From JBBDWK01 sp040902885 (GTDB taxonomy: Bacteria; Acidobacteriota; Terriglobia; Bryobacterales; Bryobacteraceae): a stretch of 64,000 nt of DNA. A model generated the notes under the pieces. It ran no database searches. It was not told where the DNA came from and was given only the letters and a program-made list of their open reading frames with translations. Below, piece by piece: positions 51,573-59,667 of the stretch. Position numbers and translations under genes: made by a program. Position 1 is the stretch's first letter, and each line of letters begins with the position of its first letter. Location of the stretch: assembly GCA_040902885.1 (NCBI GenBank), contig JBBDWK010000106.1:1-64000 (forward strand), given 5' to 3'.

Positions 51573-51614
51573 GGAAAAATCCTTTCAGGGCCGGGCATGC
51601 GCCCGCCCTTCCTC

Positions 51615-51728
51615 TTAACCTTGCCTTTGCTTATGCTTCGGATTCACGCAAATGACCCGCACCACACCATGGCGGTGGATCAGCTTGCATTTATCGCACA
51701 TCCGTTTTACCGACGCTCGTACCTTCAT
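51615..51728 (-). CDS. rpmJ: Ribosomal protein L36
   Basis: A 37-residue L36 reading MKVRASVKRMCDKCKLIHRH and onward to HKQRQG with stop TAA at 51617-51615. Four zinc ligands are present (Cys11, Cys14, Cys27, His32), so it is the zinc form. It starts 12 nt after map, where infA is expected but absent. It is shorter than common gene-length cutoffs. Confidence 0.97.
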   Translation of the reverse strand: MKVRASVKRMCDKCKLIHRHGVVRVICVNPKHKQRQG

Positions 51729-51740
51729 GGTCTCCTCAGT

Positions 51741-52511
51741 TCACGGTCTGGTCAGCACCCACGGCCCGTTGGCGGTGACCGCCACACAGTGCTCGAAGTG
51801 CGCCGAATACGAGCCGTCCTTCGTCACGGCGGTCCACTTATCGCTCAAGACCTTCGCGTCCGGAGCGCCCGCGTTCACCATGGGCTCGATCGCGAGAACC
51901 ATGCCTTCCTTCAGCCGGGGATTCTCGTTCTTGCGCTCTACGTAGTTGGGAACCTGCGGCTCTTCGTGCAACTGGGTCCCGATTCCGTGCCCAACGTACT
52001 CCCGCACCACGGAAAAGCCGTTCCCCCGAACGTGGCGCTCCACCGCGCCGCACACGTCGAAGAGCCGGTTGCCCGCGCGCATCTGATCGATCGCCAGGTC
52101 AAGCGACTCCTTCGTGATGTCCATCAACCGCCGGGCCGCTTCGCCGATCTCGCCCACAGCCACGGTAACGGCGGAGTCCCCAAAATAGCCATTCAACTCC
52201 ACGCCGGTGTCGATCTTCACCAGGTCGCCCGCCTTCAGGACCCGCTTGGCCGAAGGCATGCCGTGCACGATCTCGTCGTTGACCGACGTGCACAGGACGT
52301 ACTTGTAGCGCTGTCCGGCCGCCGGAACGTAATAGTTCTTGAATGCGGGACGGGCGCCGGCATCGCCGATCATCTTTTCGGCCTCGACTTCGAGATCCAT
52401 GGTGCTTGCGCCCTCGACCGTCATCTCGCTGAGCTTATTCAGAATTTGCCACACGAGCAGGCCGCTGCGCCGCATCTTTTCCAGTTCCGCGGCGGTTTTC
52501 CGAATAATCAT
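51741..52511 (-). CDS. map: Methionine aminopeptidase type I
   Basis: A 256-residue enzyme that removes the initiator Met. The metal ligands are seen in KIDTGVELNGYFGDSA (two Asp), GHGIGTQLHEEP (His), AIEPMV (Glu) and FEHCVAV (Glu), with the substrate His in NDEIVHG. It overlaps adk by 4 nt. Confidence 0.96.
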   Translation of the reverse strand: MIIRKTAAELEKMRRSGLLVWQILNKLSEMTVEGASTMDLEVEAEKMIGDAGARPAFKNYYVPAAGQRYKYVLCTSVNDEIVHGMPSAKRVLKAGDLVKIDTGVELNGYFGDSAVTVAVGEIGEAARRLMDITKESLDLAIDQMRAGNRLFDVCGAVERHVRGNGFSVVREYVGHGIGTQLHEEPQVPNYVERKNENPRLKEGMVLAIEPMVNAGAPDAKVLSDKWTAVTKDGSYSAHFEHCVAVTANGPWVLTRP

Positions 52512-53197
52512 CCGTTCTCAACCAGCCGGCAAATTTTTTCCCCCAGCGCCCGGGGGCTTTCGTGGCTGGCATCCATCTGAACCATGCGCGTCTGGCTGGC
52601 TTCAAAGAACTCCAGCAGCGGCCGCGTCTGGCGCTCGTAGGCATCCAGGCGCTCGCGGATCACCGGCTCCCGGTCGTCGTCCCGCAGCATCAGCGCGCTT
52701 CCTTCCAAATCGCAGATACCTGGCACTTTGGGCGGACGGGAGATGGAATTGTACAGCGTCCCGCACACCGGACACTGTCTACGACCCGTAAGACGCGCAA
52801 TAATAATATTGTAATCCACCACAAGGTGGATCACCACCTGGTCGATCCCCCTCCCCTGCAGCAGCCCGCAGAGCGTCATCGCCTGCTGCCGCGTCCGGGG
52901 GTAGCCGTCCAGGATGAACCCGCGCGTGCAATCCGGCTGCGTCACGCGCTCGTCCACCAGCGAATTCACCAGGTCGTCGGGCACCAGCGAGCCCGCCTGC
53001 ATCAGCGTTTTGACCCGCCTCCCGACCGCATCGTCCGCCAGGATGTGCTCGCGCAGCATATCGCCGGTCGATATCTGCGGCACGCCCAGGCATTCAATCA
53101 GGATCTTGGCCTGAGTCCCCTTGCCCGACCCCGGAGGCCCGAACAACACGATCGCCTTGGTCCGGCTTCTTACTCCCGCAGCCCCGTTAGTATCCAC
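52508..53197 (-). CDS. adk: Adenylate kinase, zinc LID form
   Basis: A 229-residue kinase (AMP + ATP to 2 ADP) from GTG 53197. It has the P loop GPPGSGKGT (about 20-28), the AMP-binding DGYPRTRQQA and a long LID with C-P-V-C and C-D (CPVCGTLYN...PGICD), the zinc-stabilised form. A ~13-residue N-terminal extension precedes the P loop strand. It is coupled to map. Confidence 0.95.
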   Translation of the reverse strand: MDTNGAAGVRSRTKAIVLFGPPGSGKGTQAKILIECLGVPQISTGDMLREHILADDAVGRRVKTLMQAGSLVPDDLVNSLVDERVTQPDCTRGFILDGYPRTRQQAMTLCGLLQGRGIDQVVIHLVVDYNIIIARLTGRRQCPVCGTLYNSISRPPKVPGICDLEGSALMLRDDDREPVIRERLDAYERQTRPLLEFFEASQTRMVQMDASHESPRALGEKICRLVENG

Positions 53198-53215
53198 GCC
53201 AGACTCGCCGTCCCC

Positions 53216-54613
53216 TCAAACCGAACTCCGGCGGCCTCGAATTCTTCCGGCCCGCGGAGTGAACCCTTCGTAGTGACGCATGATCAACTGCGCTTCAATC
53301 TGATTCACGAAGTCCATGGCCACGCCCACCACGATCAGCAGCGACGTGCCGCCGAAGTAAAACTGCACGTTCAGCCCATCCAGAAGCCAGCGCGGGAAGT
53401 AAGCGTCGATGAAGTTTCCCACGAACGGCAGCGTCTGCAGCTTGATGCCCGAGATCATGATGTCCGGAATCAGACACAGGATGGACAGATACAGGCCGCC
53501 CACCACCGTGATCTTGGTCAGGATGTTGTTCATGTACTCGGCCGTATTTTTTCCGGGCCGGATTCCGGGAATGAAGCCGCCGTACTTGCGCATGTTGTCG
53601 GCCGCTTCGTTCGGGTTGAAGATGATCGACACGTAGAAGAAGCAGAAGAAGATGATCCCCGCCACGAACAGCACCACATAGAGCGGCATTCCCTGCTGCA
53701 TGGAAGTCAGCATGGCGCTCAGCCAGGGGCTGCTTTTCACGAAGGGCAGCCCGGCCAGGGTCTGCGGAAACGCCAGAATCGAGGAGGCGAAAATCACGGG
53801 AATTACGCCGCCCGCGTTCACCTTGAGCGGCATGTGCGTGGACTGTCCGCCCATCACCTTGCGTCCCACCACGCGCTTGGCGTACTGCACGGGGATCCGC
53901 CGCTCGCCCCGCTCCACCAGTACGATGAAGGCGACCACGGCGATCATCATCAGCAGGATGATGATCAGCTGCAGCGCGCCCCACTCCCGCAGCACGAACA
54001 CGTTGGTATAGATGTTCCCCATGGCGCTGGGCAGTCCGACCACGATGCCGGCGAAGATGATCAGCGACATGCCGTTTCCGATGCCGCGCTCGGTAATCTG
54101 CTCGCCCAGCCACATGATGAAGGCCGTGCCCGTGGTGAGCGAGATCATGGTCATCAGCGTGAACCCGACGCCGGGGTCGATGACGATATTGCCTTCCATG
54201 TTCTGCAGCGCCATGGAGATTCCAAACGACTGCATCAGGGCCAGACCGACCGTCAGGTACCGGGTCCACTGGGTGATCTTGCGCCGTCCCAGCTCGCCCT
54301 CCTTCTGAAGCTTCTCGAGCGTGGGGATGACCACCGTGAGCAACTGCAGAATAATGGAAGCCGTGATGTAGGGCATGATGCCCAGAGCGAACACGGTCAG
54401 CCGCCGGATGTTGCCGCCCGCGAACAGGTCGAAAAATCCGAAGATGGTTCCCGCGTTCCGGGCGAAGAATTCCTCCCACAGGATAATGTTGATTCCGGGC
54501 GTGGGCACATGGCCTCCCAGCCGGTAGACGGCCAGAAGAGCCAGGGTGAAGAACAGGCGCTTGCGCAGGTCCGGGATGCGGAAAACGTTCGCAATGGCCT
54601 CGAAAAGCTTCAT
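53216..54613 (-). CDS. secY: SecY translocase channel subunit
   Basis: A 465-residue membrane protein with ten spans, e.g. LFFTLALLAVYRLGGHVPTP, FALGIMPYITASIILQLLTV, GNGMSLIIFAGIVVGLPSAM and NAGGVIPVIFASSILAFPQT. It forms the protein-conducting channel with SecE and SecG. It is in the usual place after rplO. Confidence 0.97.
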   Translation of the reverse strand: MKLFEAIANVFRIPDLRKRLFFTLALLAVYRLGGHVPTPGINIILWEEFFARNAGTIFGFFDLFAGGNIRRLTVFALGIMPYITASIILQLLTVVIPTLEKLQKEGELGRRKITQWTRYLTVGLALMQSFGISMALQNMEGNIVIDPGVGFTLMTMISLTTGTAFIMWLGEQITERGIGNGMSLIIFAGIVVGLPSAMGNIYTNVFVLREWGALQLIIILLMMIAVVAFIVLVERGERRIPVQYAKRVVGRKVMGGQSTHMPLKVNAGGVIPVIFASSILAFPQTLAGLPFVKSSPWLSAMLTSMQQGMPLYVVLFVAGIIFFCFFYVSIIFNPNEAADNMRKYGGFIPGIRPGKNTAEYMNNILTKITVVGGLYLSILCLIPDIMISGIKLQTLPFVGNFIDAYFPRWLLDGLNVQFYFGGTSLLIVVGVAMDFVNQIEAQLIMRHYEGFTPRAGRIRGRRSSV

Positions 54614-54631
54614 AGGAAAACCTCTTCCCGG

Positions 54632-55090
54632 CTACTCCTTGCGGTCCGGGCCGCCGATGACCTGGGCCGTGCCGCCCTGGCCCTGGATCTTCTCGAGGGC
54701 GGACCGGGAGAACAGGTGGGCCTCGACCCGGATGGGCCGGGTGAGCTCGCCCGAGCCCAGAATCTTCAGCCCATCCCTAACTTTCTTGATTACGCCCAGC
54801 TCCAGGAGCCGGTCGGGAGTAAAGCTGTCGCCGTCCAGCTTCTCGAGAGTCGACAGGTTGACGATCACGAACTCCTTCTTGAAGATATTGGTGAATCCGC
54901 GCTTCGGCAGGCGGCGATGCAGAGGCATCTGCCCGCCCTCGAAGCCGCGCATGATGCTGTAGCCGGAGACCGAACGGGCGCCCTTCGAGCCGCGCGTGGA
55001 GGTCTTGCCGTGTCCCGATCCCATGCCCCGGCCCACGCGCTTGCGCACGTGCTTTTGACCGGCCGGAGGTTTCAAATTGCTAAGGTTCAT
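54632..55090 (-). CDS. rplO: Ribosomal protein L15
   Basis: A protein of 152 residues from ATG 55090 (MNLSNLKPPAGQKHVRKRVG); a longer opening is rejected since L15 starts with MNL. It has RGMGSGHGKTSTRGSKGARS and FEGGQMPLHRRLPKRGF. It binds 23S rRNA late in 50S assembly. It follows rpmD by 5 nt. Confidence 0.96.
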   Translation of the reverse strand: MNLSNLKPPAGQKHVRKRVGRGMGSGHGKTSTRGSKGARSVSGYSIMRGFEGGQMPLHRRLPKRGFTNIFKKEFVIVNLSTLEKLDGDSFTPDRLLELGVIKKVRDGLKILGSGELTRPIRVEAHLFSRSALEKIQGQGGTAQVIGGPDRKE

Positions 55091-55095
55091 TGCGT

Positions 55096-55275
55096 TTACT
55101 CCACCACCGCCAGCAGGTGCGGCACCTTCTTCACCATGCCGCGCCACCCTGGCGTATCGGGCCTCTCGACCACCTGGTTCATCTTCCGCAGTCCGAGCGA
55201 ACGGACGATTCTCTTGTGCTTCTCAGGCGTGCAGATGGGGCTGCCGACGAGCTTAATCTTGATTTTGCCGTCCAT
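55096..55275 (-). CDS. rpmD: Ribosomal protein L30
   Basis: A 59-residue L30 from ATG 55275: KIKIKLVGSPICTPEKHKRI and LRKMNQVVERPDTPGWRGMV. The length matches the bacterial family. A 59-nt gap separates it from rpsE. Confidence 0.95.
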   Translation of the reverse strand: MDGKIKIKLVGSPICTPEKHKRIVRSLGLRKMNQVVERPDTPGWRGMVKKVPHLLAVVE

Positions 55276-55334
55276 AAAAGTTCTCTTCACCGCCGCGTCG
55301 CCGGTTAGCGCCGTTCCCATTCGATGGTCCAATT

Positions 55335-55847
55335 TTACAGCTTGTCGATCGAAAGGCCCCGCATCTCGGCAACCACTTGCTTGTCGCGTAACTGCTCGAG
55401 CGCCGCAATGGTGGCTTTGACCACGTTGTGCGGGTTGTGCGTGCCGATCGACTTGGTCAGAACGTTGGGAATTCCCGCCGCCTGAATGACCGCCCGCACC
55501 GGCCCGCCCGCAATCACTCCGGTTCCTTCCGGCGCCGGCTTCAACAAAACCAGTCCGCTTCCGAAACGGCCCAGCACGCGGTGCGGGATGGTCGTTTCGA
55601 GCATATGGATCTTGCGCAAATTTTTCTTGGCCGCTTCGATTCCCTTGCGAATCGCCGAGGGAACCTCCTTGGCCTTGCCAATCCCATACCCCACCACTTT
55701 GGCGGAAGGATCGCCTACCACCACCAGGGCCGAGAAGCTCAAATTCTTGCCGCCCTTCACGACCTTGGTGACGCGGTTGATCGACACCACCTGCTCTTTC
55801 AAATTGAGCTGCTGGGGATTCACGCGCTTCGCTATAACTGGGATCAT
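55335..55847 (-). CDS. rpsE: Ribosomal protein S5
   Basis: A 170-residue S5: VVKGGKNLSFSALVVVGDPS, GYGIGKAKEVPSAIRKGIEA, and GSGLVLLKPAPEGTGVIAGG. It acts in decoding accuracy and 30S assembly. It follows rplR closely. Confidence 0.97.
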   Translation of the reverse strand: MIPVIAKRVNPQQLNLKEQVVSINRVTKVVKGGKNLSFSALVVVGDPSAKVVGYGIGKAKEVPSAIRKGIEAAKKNLRKIHMLETTIPHRVLGRFGSGLVLLKPAPEGTGVIAGGPVRAVIQAAGIPNVLTKSIGTHNPHNVVKATIAALEQLRDKQVVAEMRGLSIDKL

Positions 55848-55850
55848 TTC

Positions 55851-56213
55851 TTAAAATTCCAATCCGGCTTCGCGGGCCGCATCCGCCAAAGCCTTTACCC
55901 GGCCGTGATAGAGGTAGCCGCCACGGTCGAAGACCACCCTCTGAATTCCCTTCTCTTTGGCGCGCTGCGCGACGAGCTTGCCGATCTCCTTGGCTCCAGC
56001 CACGTTCCCGCCGCCGGGCGCTTTGCCGTTCTTTTCGTTGCTCGAAGCGGCCACCAGCGTCATGCGGCGCGTGTCGTCGACAATCTGCGCGTAAATGTGC
56101 TCCAGGCTGCGAAACACGGCCAGCCGCGGGCGCTCGGCGCTTCCCCGCACCTTGCGCCGGATCCGCCGGTGGACCCGCACCCGAACATCGTTCTTGGATA
56201 CTTTCCGAATCAT
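55851..56213 (-). CDS. rplR: Ribosomal protein L18
   Basis: A protein of 120 residues from ATG 56213 (MIRKVSKNDVRVRVHRRIRR) with a GAGAGGAT site; an upstream opening to 56234 is rejected. RPRLAVFRSLEHIYAQIVDD and FDRGGYLYHGRVKALADAAR are the family blocks. It binds 5S rRNA. Confidence 0.96.
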   Translation of the reverse strand: MIRKVSKNDVRVRVHRRIRRKVRGSAERPRLAVFRSLEHIYAQIVDDTRRMTLVAASSNEKNGKAPGGGNVAGAKEIGKLVAQRAKEKGIQRVVFDRGGYLYHGRVKALADAAREAGLEF

Positions 56214-56236
56214 CCAGATCCTCTCTCGGCGCACCG

Positions 56237-56773
56237 CTACTTGGCGGCCGCTCCCGTCTTTCCGACCTTCTTGCGGAGCGCCTCGCCGGTATACCGGATG
56301 CCCTTGTTCTTATACGGGTCGGGCGGACGGAGGGCGCGAATGTTGGCCGCCACCTGGCCCACCATCTGCTTGTCGTAGCCGCTCACCACCAGGTGGGTCT
56401 GCTTCTCCACTTTCAGATCCACGCCATCCGGCAGCAGCACCTCGATGGAATGCGAATAGCCGAGGATGAACGTTGCGATTTTGCCCTTCACATCGGCACG
56501 GTAGCCGATGCCCACGATGTCCAGCTCGCGGGTGAATCCAGCGGCGACGCCGTTTACCGCGTTGGCGGCCAGCGCGCGTGTCAGCCCGTGCAGCGCGGCA
56601 TACTGGTCGCCCTCGCGGTGAATTTCCAGGGCTCCATTGTTCTGCTCGATGCGGACCCCCGCCGGAATCGGCACGGTCAGCCGGCCTTTCGGCCCCTCGA
56701 CCCGCAACTCCTCCCCGACGGTCGCCTTGACGCCGCTCGGCATCGGAATGGGTTTCTTTCCTACTCTAGACAT
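56237..56773 (-). CDS. rplF: Ribosomal protein L6
   Basis: A 178-residue L6: MSRVGKKPIPMPSGVKATVG at the start and the conserved end RALRPPDPYKNKGIRYTGEA. It lies near the sarcin-ricin loop of the 50S subunit. Confidence 0.97.
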   Translation of the reverse strand: MSRVGKKPIPMPSGVKATVGEELRVEGPKGRLTVPIPAGVRIEQNNGALEIHREGDQYAALHGLTRALAANAVNGVAAGFTRELDIVGIGYRADVKGKIATFILGYSHSIEVLLPDGVDLKVEKQTHLVVSGYDKQMVGQVAANIRALRPPDPYKNKGIRYTGEALRKKVGKTGAAAK

Positions 56774-56779
56774 ATCGCA

Positions 56780-57175
56780 TCACCAGATCTGGCAAAGAAT
56801 CTCTCCGCCCACGCCCGTCCTGTGCGCGCTGCGCCCGGTCATGACGCCGCGCGGAGTCGTGAGGATGTTGATCCCCAGTCCTCCCAGCACGCGCGGGATG
56901 TCGGACTGGCCCACGTATACGCGGCAGCCCGGCCTGGAAATCCGCTCGATGTGGGAGATGACGGGAGAGTTGTTGTCGCTGTACTTCAGGTAAATCTTGA
57001 TGGTCTTCTTGACGCCCTCCTCAGCCACCTTGTAGTTGAGGATGTAGCCCTCTTCCTTGAGGATCCGGGCAATCTCGGCCTTCAGCTTCGAAGCCGGTAC
57101 GTCGACCTTGGGATGGCGCGCCGCAACCGCGTTTCGCACCCGCGTCAGCATGTCGGCAATGGGGTCGGTGTACAT
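56780..57175 (-). CDS. rpsH: Ribosomal protein S8
   Basis: A 131-residue S8: TDPIADMLTRVRNAVAARHP and the conserved end GGLGINILTTPRGVMTGRSA. It binds the central domain of 16S rRNA and may autoregulate the spc operon. Confidence 0.97.
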   Translation of the reverse strand: MYTDPIADMLTRVRNAVAARHPKVDVPASKLKAEIARILKEEGYILNYKVAEEGVKKTIKIYLKYSDNNSPVISHIERISRPGCRVYVGQSDIPRVLGGLGINILTTPRGVMTGRSAHRTGVGGEILCQIW

Positions 57176-57187
57176 CGATATCGCCTC

Positions 57188-57373
57188 CTACCAGCTCGCC
57201 TTGATTACGCCGGGAATCTCCCCATTCAGGGCCAAAAGGCGGAAACACAGCCGGCAAATGCCGAACTTGCGCAGGTAGCCGCGAGGACGCCCGCAGCGCC
57301 AGCACCGGTTCCGGTGGCGGCATTCGAACTTCGGCTTCTTGAGGTCTTTGGCAATCTTGGCGGTCGTAGCCAT
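57188..57373 (-). CDS. rpsN: Ribosomal protein S14, zinc (type Z) form
   Basis: A 61-residue S14: ATTAKIAKDLKKPKFECRHR with two C-x2-C pairs (CWRC, CRLC). This is the short zinc-binding type Z, common outside Proteobacteria. It sits between rplE and rpsH. Confidence 0.96.
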   Translation of the reverse strand: MATTAKIAKDLKKPKFECRHRNRCWRCGRPRGYLRKFGICRLCFRLLALNGEIPGVIKASW

Positions 57374-57400
57374 TCGTTCTTCTTTCTCCTTCTCCCGATG

Positions 57401-57943
57401 TCAGGCGCGGAAGGGCATTCCCATGGCCCGCAGCAGCGCAAGACCCTCGGCATCCGTCCTGGCCGTGGTGGTGATGGATATGTTCATGCCCTTGGTCTTG
57501 TCGACCTTGGAGTAATCGATCTCCGGGAAAATCAACTGGTCCCGAACCCCCAGCGTGTAGTTGCCGCGCCCGTCGAAAGATTTCGCCGAGACGCCGCGGA
57601 AATCGCGCACGCGCGGCAGGGCGACGTTCACCAGGCGGTCGAAAAATTCGTACATCCGGGCGCCGCGCAGGGTCACCATGGCGCCGATGGACATGCCTTC
57701 ACGGAGCTTGAAGGCCGCGATCGACTTCTTAGCCTTCGTCACCACCGGCTTCTGCCCGGCGATCTGCGCCAGTTCGTTCACGGCTCCGTCCAGCAGCTTC
57801 GGGTTCTGCGTGGCCTCGCCCAGTCCGATATTGATCGAAATCTTTTCGAGCTTCGGCACGGCCATCAGGTTTTGGTAGCCGAAGTCCTTCCGCAGGCCCG
57901 GCGTCACGTTCTTCAGATAGTGTTGCTTCAATCGTGCGGCCAT
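57401..57943 (-). CDS. rplE: Ribosomal protein L5
   Basis: A 180-residue L5: NLMAVPKLEKISINIGLGEA, KSIAAFKLREGMSIGAMVTL and FPEIDYSKVDKTKGMNISIT. It binds 5S rRNA and contacts the P-site tRNA. It follows rplX by 7 nt. Confidence 0.97.
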   Translation of the reverse strand: MAARLKQHYLKNVTPGLRKDFGYQNLMAVPKLEKISINIGLGEATQNPKLLDGAVNELAQIAGQKPVVTKAKKSIAAFKLREGMSIGAMVTLRGARMYEFFDRLVNVALPRVRDFRGVSAKSFDGRGNYTLGVRDQLIFPEIDYSKVDKTKGMNISITTTARTDAEGLALLRAMGMPFRA

Positions 57944-57950
57944 CAGATTC

Positions 57951-58316
57951 TCACTTCTTGTCCAGACTCTCGCCGGTCTTGCGCGCGATCCGCGTCCGCC
58001 GCGCCTTGCCCCCGGCCGTTTCGACCGACGCGCCGATGCGCGTGGCTATCCCGCTCGAAGTCACGATCATCACGTTCGAAACGTGGATGGTGCCTTCTTT
58101 TTCGGCGATTCCGCCCTTGACCTGTTTCGCCGGGTTGGCTTTCAGGTGGCGCTTCACCATCATGACGCCCTCCACCAGCACCCGGCCGGTGCGGCCGTCG
58201 ACCTCCAGCACGCGACCGGTCTTGCCCTTGTCGCGCCCGGAAATCACCTTCACCGTGTCGTTCTTCTTCAGCCGGATGCGCAGCGGCTCGGCCAGCTTTC
58301 TGTTCTTCCTGGGCAT
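57951..58316 (-). CDS. rplX: Ribosomal protein L24
   Basis: A 121-residue L24: LKKNDTVKVISGRDKGKTGR and VEGVMMVKRHLKANPAKQVK. It initiates 50S assembly at the tunnel exit. Its ATG overlaps the rplN stop by one nt. Confidence 0.96.
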   Translation of the reverse strand: MPRKNRKLAEPLRIRLKKNDTVKVISGRDKGKTGRVLEVDGRTGRVLVEGVMMVKRHLKANPAKQVKGGIAEKEGTIHVSNVMIVTSSGIATRIGASVETAGGKARRTRIARKTGESLDKK

Positions 58317-58684
58317 TAAAGCACCTCTGGCGCGAGCGATACGATTTTCATGAATCGCTTGTCGCGCAACTCGCGAGCCACCGGCCCGAACACGCGCGTG
58401 CCCACGGGTTCGCCCGTTTCGCCGATCAGCACCGCCGCGTTGGAGTCGAACCGAATGTAGCTGCCGTCTTTGCGGCGCGTCTCCTTGCGCATGCGCACGA
58501 TCACGCAGCGGACCACTTTGCCCTTCTTGATCTGCGAATCCGGAGCGGCTTCCTTGACGCTCGCCGTCACCACGTCGCCCAGCCCGGCCCGCAATCCCAG
58601 ATCGCCGCCGCGCGGCAGGATGGTGGAGAGCCGGCGGGCGCCGGAATTATCGGCCACCTCCAAAATGGTTCGCATTCCAATCAT
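58316..58684 (-). CDS. rplN: Ribosomal protein L14
   Basis: A 122-residue L14: MIGMRTILEVADNSGARRLS and GEPVGTRVFGPVARELRDKR. It forms part of the 30S-50S bridge. The length is that of the family. Confidence 0.97.
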   Translation of the reverse strand: MIGMRTILEVADNSGARRLSTILPRGGDLGLRAGLGDVVTASVKEAAPDSQIKKGKVVRCVIVRMRKETRRKDGSYIRFDSNAAVLIGETGEPVGTRVFGPVARELRDKRFMKIVSLAPEVL

Positions 58685-58716
58685 GTCGCTTCTCCTTGTG
58701 GACTACCGGTACACGC

Positions 58717-59013
58717 TTATATCTCTTTCGGCTCCGCGCCCACCTGCGCGGCACGCCGGATCACTTCGCCCAGCCGCCAGCGCTTGAGCTTGCTCAGCGG
58801 ACGGCACTCGATAATCCGCACCACATCCCCCATGCGGGCTGTGCCTTCCTCGTCGTGGGCGTAAAATTTCTTGCGCTTGGTCACGATCCGCTTGTAAAGC
58901 GGGTGCGGGACCTTCCGGCTGACGACGACCACGATAGTCTTCTGCATCTTGGCCGATACGACTTCGCCGACCTTCTCGTTCTTGTTGGCTTTCTCCCCGG
59001 TCTGTCCGGTCAT
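58717..59013 (-). CDS. rpsQ: Ribosomal protein S17
   Basis: A 98-residue S17: KNEKVGEVVSAKMQKTIVVV and KKFYAHDEEGTARMGDVVRI. It overlaps rpmC by 4 nt. It binds the 5' domain of 16S rRNA. Confidence 0.96.
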   Translation of the reverse strand: MTGQTGEKANKNEKVGEVVSAKMQKTIVVVVSRKVPHPLYKRIVTKRKKFYAHDEEGTARMGDVVRIIECRPLSKLKRWRLGEVIRRAAQVGAEPKEI

Positions 59014-59219
59014 GCCTGGCCTCCCTGCGCGCTCAGCTCCCTTTCGCGCAGCACCGTGAAGATGCGCGCCCGGTCCTTCTTCAGCGCTCGCAGCTTCTTC
59101 AACCCGTCGGTCTGGCCCATGGACATCTGGAAACGCAGCCGGAACGACTGCTCCTCCATGTCGCGGAGCTGAATCTGAAGCTCCCGATCGTCGAGATCCC
59201 GAATCTTCTGGGCTTTCAT
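59010..59219 (-). CDS. rpmC: Ribosomal protein L29
   Basis: A 69-residue helical L29: MKAQKIRDLDDRELQIQLRD and EEQSFRLRFQMSMGQTDGLK. It lies at the tunnel exit next to L23, where targeting factors dock. Confidence 0.96.
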   Translation of the reverse strand: MKAQKIRDLDDRELQIQLRDMEEQSFRLRFQMSMGQTDGLKKLRALKKDRARIFTVLRERELSAQGGQA

Positions 59220-59236
59220 TTCAAGTTTCCTCGCCT

Positions 59237-59650
59237 TTATTCAGCCTGCTGCTGGCGCACCACGAACTTCGTGGGAACCGGCAGCTTGTGGGCCGCCAGG
59301 CGCATCGCCTGCTCGGCGATTCCCTGCGGCACACCTTCCATTTCGAACAAGACCTTACCGGGCCGCACCACCGCCACCCACTGCTCGGGCGCGCCCTTGC
59401 CTTTGCCCATACGGGTTTCGGCGGGCTTCTTGGTGATGGGCTTGTCGGGGAACAAGCGGATCCAGACCTTGCCGCCGCGCTTGATGAAGCGCGTCATGGC
59501 GATACGGGCAGCTTCAATCTGCCGGTCCGTAATCCAGCCGCACTCCATGGCCTTCAGTCCGAAGTCGCCGAAGGAGACATCCGATCCCCTCCACGCCTTG
59601 CCTCGCATCCGGCCGCGCTGCTGCTTCCTGTATTTGACCTTCTTCGGCAT
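59237..59650 (-). CDS. rplP: Ribosomal protein L16
   Basis: A 137-residue L16 from ATG 59650 (MPKKVKYRKQQRGRMRGKAW); an ATG two codons upstream (59656) is possible. The block GWITDRQIEAARIAMTRFIK RGGKVWIRLFPDKPITKKPA is typical. It contacts the A-site tRNA. Confidence 0.97.
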   Translation of the reverse strand: MPKKVKYRKQQRGRMRGKAWRGSDVSFGDFGLKAMECGWITDRQIEAARIAMTRFIKRGGKVWIRLFPDKPITKKPAETRMGKGKGAPEQWVAVVRPGKVLFEMEGVPQGIAEQAMRLAAHKLPVPTKFVVRQQQAE

Positions 59651-59667
59651 CAACATGGCGTTTGATC

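Noticed and set aside
52562..55420. A 952-codon open frame on the + strand through adk, secY and rplO
   Set aside because: It lies antisense to well-identified essential genes and its composition (Arg/His/Asp/Gln rich) is that of a GC-rich shadow frame.
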